64,000 bases of DNA from Clostridia bacterium (GTDB taxonomy: Bacteria; Bacillota; Peptococcia; DRI-13; UBA5745): assembly GCA_018434325.1 (NCBI GenBank), contig JAHDPO010000051.1:1-64000 (forward strand), written 5' to 3'. Each line of letters opens with the position of its first letter. Position 1 is the first letter of the stretch. Made by a program: the position numbers and the translations under genes. Below the pieces are notes generated by a model that did no database searches, had not been told where the DNA came from, and saw only the letters and a list, made by a program, of their open reading frames with translations. Below, piece after piece: positions 44,426 to 53,109 of the stretch.

Positions 44426-45736
44426 ATGATTTTTGGATTACCGCCTATTTTAGGGCTCTTACCTATTGTAATTTATGCGTTTTTAGGTTTTAAAAATGTT
44501 CATCCTTTGTTAGCAACTGCTGCCGGTGTATTGGCGGCAGCAGTTTTGGCAGGCAAGAGTATGCTGGAAATAGGCGCTGCTATATCCACAGGGGCAGGCT
44601 CATTTCTTGGCATTATCGGATTACTGGTCATGTTTGGAACCTGCTTGGCAGAAATGCTTAAGGATACCGGCGCAGCGCCTCTTATTGTAAAAAAATTAAT
44701 GTTTCGCTTTGCTGTCAGCCCCACAGGTATACTTGTGGGCACCATGATATCCATTGCTCTCCTTACCGTTGCTATCGGCAGCATGATAGCGGCCGCGGCC
44801 ATGGTTGCCACGGTTGCCATTACTTTGGCGGCCACTTATAAAGTATCGCCGGCTGCCATGGGTATCGCCTTTCATACGGGAAGCGTAACCGGTTTAATTC
44901 TAGGGCCCTTTACACCGCCCACCGTGCAGATTCTTAAGATGACGGAGATGTCATATGGACAGCATCTTTTAAGCATTGCCTTACCTTTTTCTTTATTGAT
45001 CTTCATAACTGGAGTTGTCATGTCCCAATGGGCCCAAAAGAAATACGGAAAAGAAAACGGCATCCATTATCCGGCAGAAGAGGCTATAGATACTGGCCTG
45101 GAGGATGGCTCATTTACGAAAGAAGCAAGATGGGGAGCAAAGGGATTTATTTTTTCCGTAATACCGCTTATTGCCTATGGAATCTCTATCCGCGGCGGCA
45201 TGAGCTATGCTTTAGCCATGATTTTAGCCTGTACTGTTATTACAGGTATGGCTGCAAGATATTCTTTTACTAAAATTATGGAAGTAATGATTAAAGGCGT
45301 ATCAAGGATGGCCTGGTTTTACGTGATGTTTGTTCTTTTCGATCCTTTTATCAACTTTGTATCACAAACCGGCGCATTTACGGCAATGGGGACAATATTC
45401 AGCCCATTAATCAATGCCGGAGGTTCAGTTGTCTTCTTGATGATCGGCGCATTGGTGGGCATTTTTGGAATATCCGGCGCTGCTGTAGCTCAAGTTGAAA
45501 TTATGCATGGCATGTTTGGCGCCACAGCGCTGGCAATGGGTGTAAGCGTTCCGCTATACTATACCATGCTGCTGGTCGGTTCCCAAATTACATCCTTTGC
45601 TTACCCCGGCGCCGACATGATGACTGAGCTGGGCCTGGCAAGATCCAATCATATAAAATCGTTAATTATTAACGGTTGGGTTGTTACCGGTGTAATGATT
45701 ATTTATATGCTGGTCAGAGGAATTCTTAATATCTAG
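44426..45736 (+). CDS. Ion-transporter superfamily permease (GntP/NhaC/CitM-like)
   Basis: A 436-aa membrane protein with about 11-12 helices. GLLVMFGTCLAEMLKDTGAA near residue 71 and FHTGSVTGLILGPFTPPTVQ near 150 resemble the re-entrant loops of the ion-transporter superfamily. The exact family was not certain: GntP-type carboxylate symporters and NhaC-type antiporters are the closest patterns. Between the serine hydrolase and D-amino-acid enzymes it probably imports the substrate. AAGGGGGG lies before the ATG. A long hairpin follows the stop. Confidence 0.8.
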   Translation: MIFGLPPILGLLPIVIYAFLGFKNVHPLLATAAGVLAAAVLAGKSMLEIGAAISTGAGSFLGIIGLLVMFGTCLAEMLKDTGAAPLIVKKLMFRFAVSPTGILVGTMISIALLTVAIGSMIAAAAMVATVAITLAATYKVSPAAMGIAFHTGSVTGLILGPFTPPTVQILKMTEMSYGQHLLSIALPFSLLIFITGVVMSQWAQKKYGKENGIHYPAEEAIDTGLEDGSFTKEARWGAKGFIFSVIPLIAYGISIRGGMSYALAMILACTVITGMAARYSFTKIMEVMIKGVSRMAWFYVMFVLFDPFINFVSQTGAFTAMGTIFSPLINAGGSVVFLMIGALVGIFGISGAAVAQVEIMHGMFGATALAMGVSVPLYYTMLLVGSQITSFAYPGADMMTELGLARSNHIKSLIINGWVVTGVMIIYMLVRGILNI

Positions 45737-45741
45737 AATAT

Positions 45742-45811
45742 TGGAGAAGTATATAGATGTATCCTGGGTATAGCAACAGGTGCGGCCTGGATACATCTAT
45801 ATACTCCTGAT
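45742..45811. other. Long hairpin after the permease gene
   Basis: AGTATATAGATGTATCC (45748-45764) and GGATACATCTATATACT (45789-45805) are perfectly complementary, extended by GGAG/CTCC with one bulge. No T-run follows, so it may stabilise the transcript or bind a protein rather than terminate. Confidence 0.7.
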
Positions 45812-45859
45812 AAAAAATACCGGATAGGTTCTCTCGTAACATAATCCTTCACATTATTG

Positions 45860-45868
45860 TGGTATAAT
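45860..45868 (+). promoter_or_regulatory. Extended -10 promoter of the gntR gene
   Basis: TGGTATAAT (TGn plus consensus TATAAT at 45863-45868), 33 bp before the ATG; no good -35 is visible. Confidence 0.55.
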
Positions 45869-45901
45869 CTGTTTATATAAAAAATCGTCGGAGGATTTGT
45901 T

Positions 45902-46543
45902 ATGAAAGAGACTGCACAATCCAATGGCCGAGCCTTGGCCTATGAAATAATTTATAAAAAAATTGTTAGCGGAGAAATGCCGGCCGGAACCGTTACTTCG
46001 GTCAATGAGTTAATAAAAATTACTAATCTGGGGAGGTCGCCAATTCGGGATGCAATCTTGCAGTTAAATGATCAAGGCTTGGTTCAGGTTGTTCCCCAAA
46101 AAGGTATTTTCATTGTAGGGATTCGAGCCAAAGACGTTAAAGAAATGTTCCAATTAAGGTTAGCCATTGAATTTCTGGCTTTAGACAACATTATTAAGAT
46201 CAATAATAAGCAGAACTTGATTAAGCTACATAAAATATTGGAAAAACAAGAGAGCACTATGTTGCCTGGCAGTCAGGAATTATTCCCTAAACTGGATGAG
46301 GACTTTCACTTTTTTATTATCAATACTTTAAATAATGGCAGAATCAACCGTATTTTAGAAGAGAGCCGCAGGCAAATGGCTTTGTACGGATACAATGCAA
46401 TAACGGCCCATAAAAATATAGAGGAATCGGTGAAAGAGCATAAAAGAATACTGGAATTTATCGAGCAGGGCAATGCAGATGAGGCAAAAAGAGAAATGGA
46501 GAATCATCTGATTAAGGCTCAAAACTCTGTTCTTTTAAGTTAG
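45902..46543 (+). CDS. GntR/FadR-family transcriptional regulator of the island
   Basis: A 213-aa DNA-binding regulator. The winged HTH covers residues about 8-75 (IVSGEMPAGTVTSVNELIKI, GRSPIRDAILQLNDQGLVQV). The C-terminal helical FCD domain covers about 85-205, including FQLRLAIEFLALDNI and the metal/ligand histidine region DEDFHFFIINTLNNGRI. The GGAGG site is present. Matching 22-bp palindromic sites at 43483 and 46587 are its probable operators, with a substrate or product of the D-amino-acid pathway as inducer. Confidence 0.9.
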   Translation: MKETAQSNGRALAYEIIYKKIVSGEMPAGTVTSVNELIKITNLGRSPIRDAILQLNDQGLVQVVPQKGIFIVGIRAKDVKEMFQLRLAIEFLALDNIIKINNKQNLIKLHKILEKQESTMLPGSQELFPKLDEDFHFFIINTLNNGRINRILEESRRQMALYGYNAITAHKNIEESVKEHKRILEFIEQGNADEAKREMENHLIKAQNSVLLS

Positions 46544-46586
46544 CCGCCATCAAGGTTCTCGTTAAGGGTTTGTTTGTAGTTTTTCT

Positions 46587-46608
46587 AATATATCATATGT
46601 CATATCAG
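46587..46608 (+). promoter_or_regulatory. Putative GntR operator ahead of the PLP enzyme gene
   Basis: Reverse complement reads CTGATATGACATATGATATA, sharing CTGATATNNCANATGATATA with 43483-43504 (18 of 22 in all). It lies 14 bp before the start codon, over a weak -10. Confidence 0.6.
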
Positions 46609-46622
46609 CCGAGGAGTTTGAA

Positions 46623-47672
46623 ATGAAAATAGATAACATGCCCAAAATTAAACTGATTAATTTGCCTACCCCTATTGATGAGTTAGCTAGGCTGAGAAAA
46701 GTGATTGGCGGGCCCAAGATTTTAATGAAAAGAGATGACTTAACAGGCCTGGCTTATGGCGGCAATAAGAGCAGGAAGCTTGAGTATTTGCTGGGCCAGG
46801 CAAAAAAGGAAGGAGCGGATACCATTATTACCTCCGGTGCTTTGCAAACAAATCACGGGAGATTAACTGCCGCCGCCTGCGCTAAAGAAGGACTGGATTT
46901 CTATCTGGTGATTACAGAGGAAGAACGAGAGCATTTTGAAGGGAATACAATTTTACAGTCATGGCTGGGTACAAATTTTGTTTTTATTGATCCGGTACAG
47001 CCAAGGGAGGGCGAAGATATTGCTAAAGCCCGGCTGAGGGCCGGTGATGATAAAATAAGCCAACTTTGCCATCATCTCACGGCAAAAGGCAAAAAGCCTT
47101 ATATAATTCCAAGGGGGGGACGCTCTTTACAGGGGACGGCCAGCTACTGCGCTGCCATAAGGGAAATTAAGCAGCAGCTTGCGGGCATGGAAGAAACAGT
47201 GAATTATATTATCGTGCCTGTAGCGACGGGCAGTACAATGACAGGGATTCTTTTGGGCACTAAAGCCTATGATTTGCCCGCCAAGGTGATAGGGATGTCT
47301 GTTTCCAGGCCTTGCGAAGAAGTCAAGTCAATGATCATCGAGGAGTTCAACAAAGATGCCAAAGAGTTAGGGTATTCCTATCAAATAGAGAATCAGGATT
47401 TTATCATCGACAATTCTTATATTGGCCAGGGATATGGTATATCAACAGAAGCCGGCTTGCAGGCAATCAAGCTGCTTGCTGAAACGGAGGCTATTTTTTT
47501 AGATCCTGTTTATACAGGCAAGGCCATGGCCGGCTATTTAGATTTGGTATCCAAGGGGTTCTTTTCGGATAAGGATAATGTTTTATTTATCCATACGGGA
47601 GGGGGACCTCTGATGTTTCTCGATAGTATTGGCCAAAAAGCAAAGGAGATGAGAAAAGTTTATGAAATTTGA
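46623..47672 (+). CDS. D-cysteine desulfhydrase / ACC deaminase family PLP enzyme
   Basis: A 349-aa fold-type II PLP enzyme. The cofactor lysine is in LAYGGNKSRKLEYLL (about residues 43-57); TSGALQTNHGRLTAAAC contains the substrate-binding region and VATGSTMTG the phosphate loop. The family removes ammonia from D-cysteine, D-serine analogues or aminocyclopropane carboxylate to give a keto acid. Its place before the D-aminoacylase gene (11-bp overlap) suggests it degrades the released D-amino acid. CGAGGAG lies upstream. Confidence 0.9.
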   Translation: MKIDNMPKIKLINLPTPIDELARLRKVIGGPKILMKRDDLTGLAYGGNKSRKLEYLLGQAKKEGADTIITSGALQTNHGRLTAAACAKEGLDFYLVITEEEREHFEGNTILQSWLGTNFVFIDPVQPREGEDIAKARLRAGDDKISQLCHHLTAKGKKPYIIPRGGRSLQGTASYCAAIREIKQQLAGMEETVNYIIVPVATGSTMTGILLGTKAYDLPAKVIGMSVSRPCEEVKSMIIEEFNKDAKELGYSYQIENQDFIIDNSYIGQGYGISTEAGLQAIKLLAETEAIFLDPVYTGKAMAGYLDLVSKGFFSDKDNVLFIHTGGGPLMFLDSIGQKAKEMRKVYEI

Positions 47673-49269
47673 TCTTCTCATTAAAAATGGCTTGATTGCC
47701 GATGGATCAGGGGGCGCTTGTTATCAGGGGGATGTAGGCGTCATCGATGGCAGAATTATGCAGGTGGGCAATTTGGCCGGCGATGAAGGTAAAAAAACGA
47801 TCGATGCTGAGGGCTTGGTCGTCGCTCCCGGTTTTATTGATGTCCACGCTCATTCCGAACTGGATATGTATAATCAGAAGTGTATTTTGGCTAAGATTTC
47901 CCAGGGCATTACTACCGAGCTGACGGGTCAGTGCGGGATATCGGCTTTTCCTGTCATGGCTGAGGCTATGGAAAATATAGCGAAATATATTGCGCCTGTG
48001 CTTGGTAAAATAGACTGCACCTGGCCATGGCAGAATCTGGAGGGCTACCGCAAGACAATAGAAAACGTGGGCTTCCCCCTCAATCAAGGTAATTTTATTG
48101 GCCACGGTAATTTAAGAATCAATGCCATGGGTTTTTTGGATAGGAAATCCACGGCTTCTGAGCTTGAGCTTATGAAGTTTATGCTGAAAGATGAGCTAAA
48201 GAGCGGGGCTTTGGGCTTATCTTCGGGGCTGGTCTATGCTCCAGGAATATTTTCTAATATTGATGAAATGGTTGAATTAGCAAAAGTCTGTGCTGAAGCA
48301 GGGAAAATATATACAACCCATATGCGCAGTGAAGCCGGTGAGCTTCTGCCTTCGGTAGAAGAGGCTATCCAGGTTGCCCGTCTTTCGGGAGTACAATTAA
48401 CCATATCTCATATTAAAGCTATGGGGAGATTTAATCATGGCAAAGTAAGAAACGTATTAGAAATGCTTGATTCTGCCGTGGCAGAGGGACTCGTCGTTTA
48501 TGGCGATTGCTATCCTTACGCTGCGGCAAGCACAACGATGACGATTATTTTGCCGCCTTGGACATTGGAGAAAGGCATACCGGGCCTATTAGAGATATTG
48601 CAGAGCAATGAAATGAGAGAACGAATTAAGAGCAACTTTAAAGAGGGAATAAAAGGTTGGGAAAATAGGCCTGTTACCATAGGCTGGGAAAACTTAATTG
48701 TCGCTTCGGTGGCAACGGAGAAAAACCGAAGCCTGGAAGGCAGAAGTTTGGCTGACGCAGCAACGGAAAATAGTAAAGATCCTGCTGACATTCTTTTTGA
48801 TTTACTCCTTGAGGAAAAAGGTAATGCTGCAGTTCTCATCACTGGAATGAATGAAAAGGATGTAGCTTCTGCGATAAGCCATCCGCGGGTGATGATTTGC
48901 AGTGATGGTATACCTGTAGGCAATAAACCCCACCCCAGATTATATGGTGCAATTACTCGCTATTTATCTAGATATGCGGATTTATCCGACAATACAGCGA
49001 TTGGAGCTGCTATATATAAGTTAACGGGCTTGCCGGCCAAAGCCTATAAATTACGAGATATTGGTTTGTTAAAAACCGGGTATTGGGCTGATATAACCTT
49101 GATAGATACGGATAAAGTTAAAGATCTGGCTACCTTTAATAATCCTTTTGAGCTTTCAGAAGGAATCGAAAGAGTAATCGTAAGTGGTGAAGTGGTATAT
49201 AAAGAGAAGAAATATACCGGAGTCAAGCCGGGACGATTTATTATTAATGAAAGTGGTAAGGAGAATTAG
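47662..49269 (+). CDS. N-acyl-D-amino-acid deacylase (D-aminoacylase)
   Basis: A zinc amidohydrolase of 535 aa that frees D-amino acids from N-acyl derivatives. Motifs: GFIDVHAHSELD (HxH, about residues 58-69), the metal-ligand cysteine in TELTGQCGIS, FIGHGNLR, YTTHMRSE, ISHIKAMG, and the catalytic aspartate in MICSDGIPVG. The C-terminal LKTGYWADITLIDTDKV is typical. It overlaps the previous gene by 11 bp, so the two are coexpressed. Confidence 0.92.
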   Translation: MKFDLLIKNGLIADGSGGACYQGDVGVIDGRIMQVGNLAGDEGKKTIDAEGLVVAPGFIDVHAHSELDMYNQKCILAKISQGITTELTGQCGISAFPVMAEAMENIAKYIAPVLGKIDCTWPWQNLEGYRKTIENVGFPLNQGNFIGHGNLRINAMGFLDRKSTASELELMKFMLKDELKSGALGLSSGLVYAPGIFSNIDEMVELAKVCAEAGKIYTTHMRSEAGELLPSVEEAIQVARLSGVQLTISHIKAMGRFNHGKVRNVLEMLDSAVAEGLVVYGDCYPYAAASTTMTIILPPWTLEKGIPGLLEILQSNEMRERIKSNFKEGIKGWENRPVTIGWENLIVASVATEKNRSLEGRSLADAATENSKDPADILFDLLLEEKGNAAVLITGMNEKDVASAISHPRVMICSDGIPVGNKPHPRLYGAITRYLSRYADLSDNTAIGAAIYKLTGLPAKAYKLRDIGLLKTGYWADITLIDTDKVKDLATFNNPFELSEGIERVIVSGEVVYKEKKYTGVKPGRFIINESGKEN

Positions 49270-49273
49270 CAAA

Positions 49274-50236
49274 ATGAGAAAAGTGCTTCTTACAGAGCCA
49301 ATTCAGCCTATAGGCATGGAGCTATTGCAGCGGGGATTTACGATAACCATAGCTCCAGATCCTAAGCCCGAAACGATACGGAGGATGATTAAGGGATTTC
49401 ACGGTCTAATCGCCCGTAATACGATAATTGATGAAAGCATTTTTGCAGAAGGTGACTGTCTTCAGGTTGTAGCTGCCCATGGCGCCGGCGTAGATCATAT
49501 TGATGTAAAGGCGGCATCAGCTTACCGAGTTCTTGTCGTTAATACGCCGGGCGCTAATTCTCTTTCTGTTGCGGAAGCAGTGGTGGGGCTTATGCTGGCG
49601 GTAAGCCGTAAGATTGTCGAAGGTGATTATGCTCTTCGTATGGAGAAAGATTTTTATCATCGCGATAAGTGCATCGGAGTAGGTCTAACCGGTAAAAAAT
49701 TGCTGATTATCGGCATGGGAGAGATAGGGAAGAAGCTGTCTGATATCTGTACAAAGGGTTTTGGCATGTCTGTCTATGGGTATGATCCGTATGTTTCAGC
49801 AGAAGAGCTGAGCTTGTACAAAGTAAGCAAGATAACTAATATTGATGATGCAATAGGCGAAATGGACTATATTTCTTTGAACTGCCCCTATTCCGTTGAG
49901 TCACATCACATGATCAATGCCGATAGAATGATGAAGATGAAATCCAGCGCTTATCTGATCAATTGTGCCAGAGGCAGCTTAATTGATGAAGAAGCTTTAT
50001 ATTTTGCATTGAAGAACAATGTAATCGCCGGGGCTGCTCTCGATGTTTTTCAAGAAGAACCGCCCAGATATGACAGCCCTATCTTTACCTTATCAAATGT
50101 AGTAGTGACCCCTCATATTGCGGCTTTTGCCAAAGAAAGCATTGATAATATGTCCATGATATCAGCTGAAGATATCATCTCGGTGTTACAGGGAGATCTA
50201 GAGAAAGCACATATCGTCAATAAAGAAATACTATAA
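49274..50236 (+). CDS. D-isomer-specific 2-hydroxyacid dehydrogenase
   Basis: An NAD-dependent dehydrogenase of 320 aa. ATG 49274 is chosen, 10 bp after AAGGAG; the longer frame (from 49184) lies inside the preceding gene. The nucleotide motif LLIIGMGEIGKKLSDI is near residue 140; NCARGSLIDEEAL near 236 supplies the arginine, and TPHIAAF near 283 the catalytic histidine. It may reduce the keto acid formed by the PLP enzyme, recycling NADH. It is last in the island operon. Confidence 0.9.
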   Translation: MRKVLLTEPIQPIGMELLQRGFTITIAPDPKPETIRRMIKGFHGLIARNTIIDESIFAEGDCLQVVAAHGAGVDHIDVKAASAYRVLVVNTPGANSLSVAEAVVGLMLAVSRKIVEGDYALRMEKDFYHRDKCIGVGLTGKKLLIIGMGEIGKKLSDICTKGFGMSVYGYDPYVSAEELSLYKVSKITNIDDAIGEMDYISLNCPYSVESHHMINADRMMKMKSSAYLINCARGSLIDEEALYFALKNNVIAGAALDVFQEEPPRYDSPIFTLSNVVVTPHIAAFAKESIDNMSMISAEDIISVLQGDLEKAHIVNKEIL

Positions 50237-50462
50237 TCTGTTGAGCGTGATAATAGATAATGAAGAAATGAGAAGGGCACGGCAGTTTAAGCTGTCTGCC
50301 CTTTTTAAGAAAATAGTTATTTTGCACAGAAAGCCGGGTTACTGCCGAGTCAAGCCAGTGCCGGCTCCCTATGGCTCCACGACCTTCTTTCTTAACGAAA
50401 TGACAGTGTTCTGAACTGTAACTTTTTAAATGCTGTTACCCTATAAAATGGTTAAACGGTTC
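50237..50462. other. Gap after the island operon
   Basis: GGGCACGGCAGTTTAAGCTG with CTGCCC then TTTTTAAG (50276-50308) forms a terminator-like hairpin (GGGCA...TGCCC). The rest shows no gene. Confidence 0.55.
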
Positions 50463-50588
50463 TTGAAGAATAAACTAAATTATGTTAGGATATAAATAGA
50501 AATAGGAACTGCTGCTTTTTGTGGGGCGGCCAGATCCTTATCTAAGGATAGCCGCTTATCTATGGATAGGCGGTTTTATTTTTTTGGT
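50463..50588 (+). ncRNA. Probable small antisense RNA (antitoxin) with terminator
   Basis: Promoter TTGAAG (50463-50468), 17 bp, TAGGAT (50486-50491). Terminator CCGCTTATC/GATAGGCGG (50552-50573) followed by TTTTATTTTTTT. An alternative hairpin GCGGC...GCCGC with ATCCTT/AAGGAT (50526-50555) shares bases with it. Its 3' end overlaps the end of a small hydrophobic frame on the other strand, as in type I toxin-antitoxin loci. Confidence 0.5.
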
Positions 50589-50653
50589 CGTGTCAAGCCG
50601 ATGACACCGATGATAACCAAACAGAACGTAAACAGTTCTATATAGGTGATTAT
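50576..50653 (-). pseudogene. Remnant or non-ATG holin-like toxin peptide
   Basis: On the minus strand a 25-residue hydrophobic frame ends KK-stop: IITYIELFTFCLVIIGVIGL then TRPKK. It resembles the short holin-like toxins of Bacillota type I systems (start, TYE-like motif, one helix, Lys tail). A GGAAGGGGGTGATGCC site is placed correctly, but the start codon position reads ATA, and a TGA lies two codons upstream. It is therefore decayed or uses a rare start. Confidence 0.45.
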
Positions 50654-50718
50654 TTGGCATCACCCCCTTCCTGGGGGACCTAACCGCCAAACAGACAGTA
50701 TACATATACAAAACAATA

Positions 50719-50747
50719 TTGGTGTGGTAATATATTGGATATAAAAT
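50719..50747 (+). promoter_or_regulatory. Promoter of the pur operon
   Basis: TTGGTG (50719-50724), 17 bp, TAAAAT (50742-50747), 76 bp before purE. No purine riboswitch or PurR box was recognised in the leader. Confidence 0.6.
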
Positions 50748-50823
50748 CGAATGAATCAGCTTCCTTTCTGCAAGCGATAAAAGCGCAAAAGAGAAGGAAA
50801 ATACATAATAAAGGAGAAAAAAG

Positions 50824-51336
50824 GTGGCCGGAAAAGTATTGGTTGTCATGGGCAGCGACTCCGACTGGAATATCATGAAAAAGGCTGTGGAGACATTAAA
50901 AGCCTTCGAGGTGGAGGCGGATGTGCAGGTGGCCTCAGCCCACCGTACACCGGAGAAGGCTTTGGCTTTGTCCGAAAACGCCAGGGAAAAAGGCTTTGCA
51001 GTGATCATTGCCGGCGCCGGCGCCGCCGCCCATTTGGCGGGGGTTTTAGCGGCAAAGACTACGCTGCCGGTAATCGGCGTACCCATCAACGGCACAGCCT
51101 TGCAGGGCTTGGACGCCTTGTATGCCACAGTGCAGATGCCTTCGGGGGTGCCGGTAGCTGCGGTAGCTATTGACGGCGCCAAAAACGCCGCGCTGCTGGC
51201 TATACAGATATTAGCCGTGAGCGACGAAAGGCTCAGCCGGCTTTTGGCTCAGGAAAAAGCAGCCATGGCCGCTCAGGTGGAGGAAAAGAATCAAAAGATC
51301 CGCCAGCTGGCTGAAGAAGGAGGGCTCTTAAATTGA
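50824..51336 (+). CDS. purE: N5-carboxyaminoimidazole ribonucleotide mutase
   Basis: PurE (class I) interconverts N5-CAIR and CAIR in purine synthesis. The protein is 170 aa; [19 protein letters not shown] at the start, [10 protein letters not shown] near 39 and the [20 protein letters not shown] segment are conserved. The start is GTG after AAGGAG. The partner PurK is not present next to it. The end overlaps purM by 4 bp. Confidence 0.97.
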   Translation: MAGKVLVVMGSDSDWNIMKKAVETLKAFEVEADVQVASAHRTPEKALALSENAREKGFAVIIAGAGAAAHLAGVLAAKTTLPVIGVPINGTALQGLDALYATVQMPSGVPVAAVAIDGAKNAALLAIQILAVSDERLSRLLAQEKAAMAAQVEEKNQKIRQLAEEGGLLN

Positions 51337-52481
51337 CGATGGCAGGACGAGAGAAGGATAGCCTACAGGAGGGCACGTTAAAAAAAGATACCGCTGCTCC
51401 GGCCATGGATTATCAATCCGCCGGAGTAGATATTGACCGGGGCAACGAGACGGTGGCCAGGATCAAGCCTTGGGTGGAAAAAACCCGCCGTCCCGAACAA
51501 ATGGGAGGCATAGGCGGCTTCGGCGGCCTTTTTCAATTGGACACAAGCAAATACCGGCAGCCGGTGCTGGTATCCGGCACCGACGGCGTAGGCACGAAGC
51601 TGGCGGTGGCCCACCAGGCCGCTATTCATAACACCATCGGTATCGATGGCGTCGCTATGTGCGTAAATGATATCCTGGTTTCCGGCGCCGAGCCCTTGTT
51701 CTTCCTGGACTATCTGGCTACGGGCGTTTTGGAGCCGGAAATAGCGGAAGCCGTGGTGGCCGGAGTGGCCGAAGGCTGTTGTCAGGCGGGCTGCGCATTG
51801 ATCGGCGGCGAGACGGCGGAGATGCCCGGTTTTTACCGGCCGGGGGAATACGATTTGGCCGGTTTTGCCGTAGGCGTAGTGGAGAAAGAAGAAATCATCG
51901 ACGGCAAAAGCATTGCCGAAGGCGACGTAATCATCGGAATAGCCTCTTCCGGCCTGCATTCCAATGGCTTTTCGCTGACGCGAAAAATAGTGTTTGAGCG
52001 GGCCGGCCTTAAGCTTGCGGATCGGGTAGAAGAATGGGGCCGCACCGTGGCGGCAGAATTGCTGACGCCCACTAAAATTTATGTGAAGCTGGTATTAGGG
52101 CTTTTGGCCAAGAGCAAAAAAGGCGGCCCGTTGATTAAAGGGATGAGCCATATTACCGGCGGCGGTCTGCTGGAAAATCCTAACCGGGTGTTGCCAAAGG
52201 GCCTGGATTTGCAGCTGGAATGGGGCAGCTGGCCGGTGCCGCCGGTGTTTACCTGGCTGCAAAGAGAAGGCAATGTAGCGACTTTGGAGATGCTGCGGAC
52301 GTTCAATATGGGCATCGGCTTCTGCTTTTTCGTGGCGGCGGATCAGGCGGCGGAGCTCCAGGCGGAGCTTTTGGCGGCGGGAGAAAAGAGCTGGATCATC
52401 GGCAAGGTGATTGCTGCCGGGGAAGCCTCGGCGGCGGCTGGCGGCAGACAAGTGGCCGTGGCCAATTTGCCTCAGGACTGA
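51333..52481 (+). CDS. purM: Phosphoribosylformylglycinamidine cyclo-ligase (AIR synthetase)
   Basis: PurM closes the imidazole ring with ATP. The TTG start overlaps the purE stop; ATG 51339 is also possible. At 382 aa it is longer than the usual 345, the excess being about 25 N-terminal residues before the conserved [20 protein letters not shown]. Conserved: [22 protein letters not shown] and [24 protein letters not shown] lies upstream. Confidence 0.97.
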   Translation: MTMAGREKDSLQEGTLKKDTAAPAMDYQSAGVDIDRGNETVARIKPWVEKTRRPEQMGGIGGFGGLFQLDTSKYRQPVLVSGTDGVGTKLAVAHQAAIHNTIGIDGVAMCVNDILVSGAEPLFFLDYLATGVLEPEIAEAVVAGVAEGCCQAGCALIGGETAEMPGFYRPGEYDLAGFAVGVVEKEEIIDGKSIAEGDVIIGIASSGLHSNGFSLTRKIVFERAGLKLADRVEEWGRTVAAELLTPTKIYVKLVLGLLAKSKKGGPLIKGMSHITGGGLLENPNRVLPKGLDLQLEWGSWPVPPVFTWLQREGNVATLEMLRTFNMGIGFCFFVAADQAAELQAELLAAGEKSWIIGKVIAAGEASAAAGGRQVAVANLPQD

Positions 52482-52494
52482 TTGGGGAGTCGGC

Positions 52495-53109
52495 ATGTTA
52501 AACATGATTGTATTAGCCTCCGGCAGAGGCAGCAATTTAGTCGCCATTCAGGAAGCCATCGACAGAGGTGAGCTGACGGGACAGATACGGGCTGTAATCA
52601 GCAACAAAAAAGACGCCGGCGCCCTGGCTTTTGCCTCTGAGAGTGGTATACCGGCCCTCTGGATCAACCCTAAAGAAGCCGATGGCCGACAGGGCTATGA
52701 GCGAAGGCTTCTTGGCGCTGTGGAAGAGATCGGCTCCGATTGCCTGGTGCTGGCCGGCTACATGCTGCTGCTGGGCAGCGAATTTATTCAGGGCTATGGC
52801 AAGCCGATTTTAAATATCCATCCTGCCTTGCTGCCGGCTTTCCCCGGCGGCTCAGCCCAAAAGGACGCCCTGGAATACGGCGTGAAATACAGCGGCTGCA
52901 CCGTGCATTTTGTGGATGAAGGCATGGATACGGGGCCGATCATTGCCCAGACACCGGTGCCGGTGCTGGACAGCGATGATGAGGCAGCTTTGGCTGCCAG
53001 GATATTGGCAGAGGAACATAAGCTATACGCTAAAGTGCTGTCCTGGCTGGCTCAGGGCAGAATCAGCCGTCAGGGCAGGAAAGTCATGATACGGAGTGAT
53101 GAACAATGA
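52495..53109 (+). CDS. purN: Phosphoribosylglycinamide formyltransferase
   Basis: PurN transfers formyl from 10-formyl-THF to GAR. ATG 52495 gives 204 aa starting [19 protein letters not shown]; an upstream frame reaching into purM is ignored. The catalytic N-H-D set is visible in [11 protein letters not shown] and [14 protein letters not shown]. It draws on the formyl-THF made by fhs/fchA/folD. It overlaps the next gene by 4 bp. Confidence 0.97.
   Translation: MLNMIVLASGRGSNLVAIQEAIDRGELTGQIRAVISNKKDAGALAFASESGIPALWINPKEADGRQGYERRLLGAVEEIGSDCLVLAGYMLLLGSEFIQGYGKPILNIHPALLPAFPGGSAQKDALEYGVKYSGCTVHFVDEGMDTGPIIAQTPVPVLDSDDEAALAARILAEEHKLYAKVLSWLAQGRISRQGRKVMIRSDEQ

Noticed and set aside
50590-50823. 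Purine riboswitch before purE
   Set aside because: The conserved purine aptamer core and kissing loops were not found.
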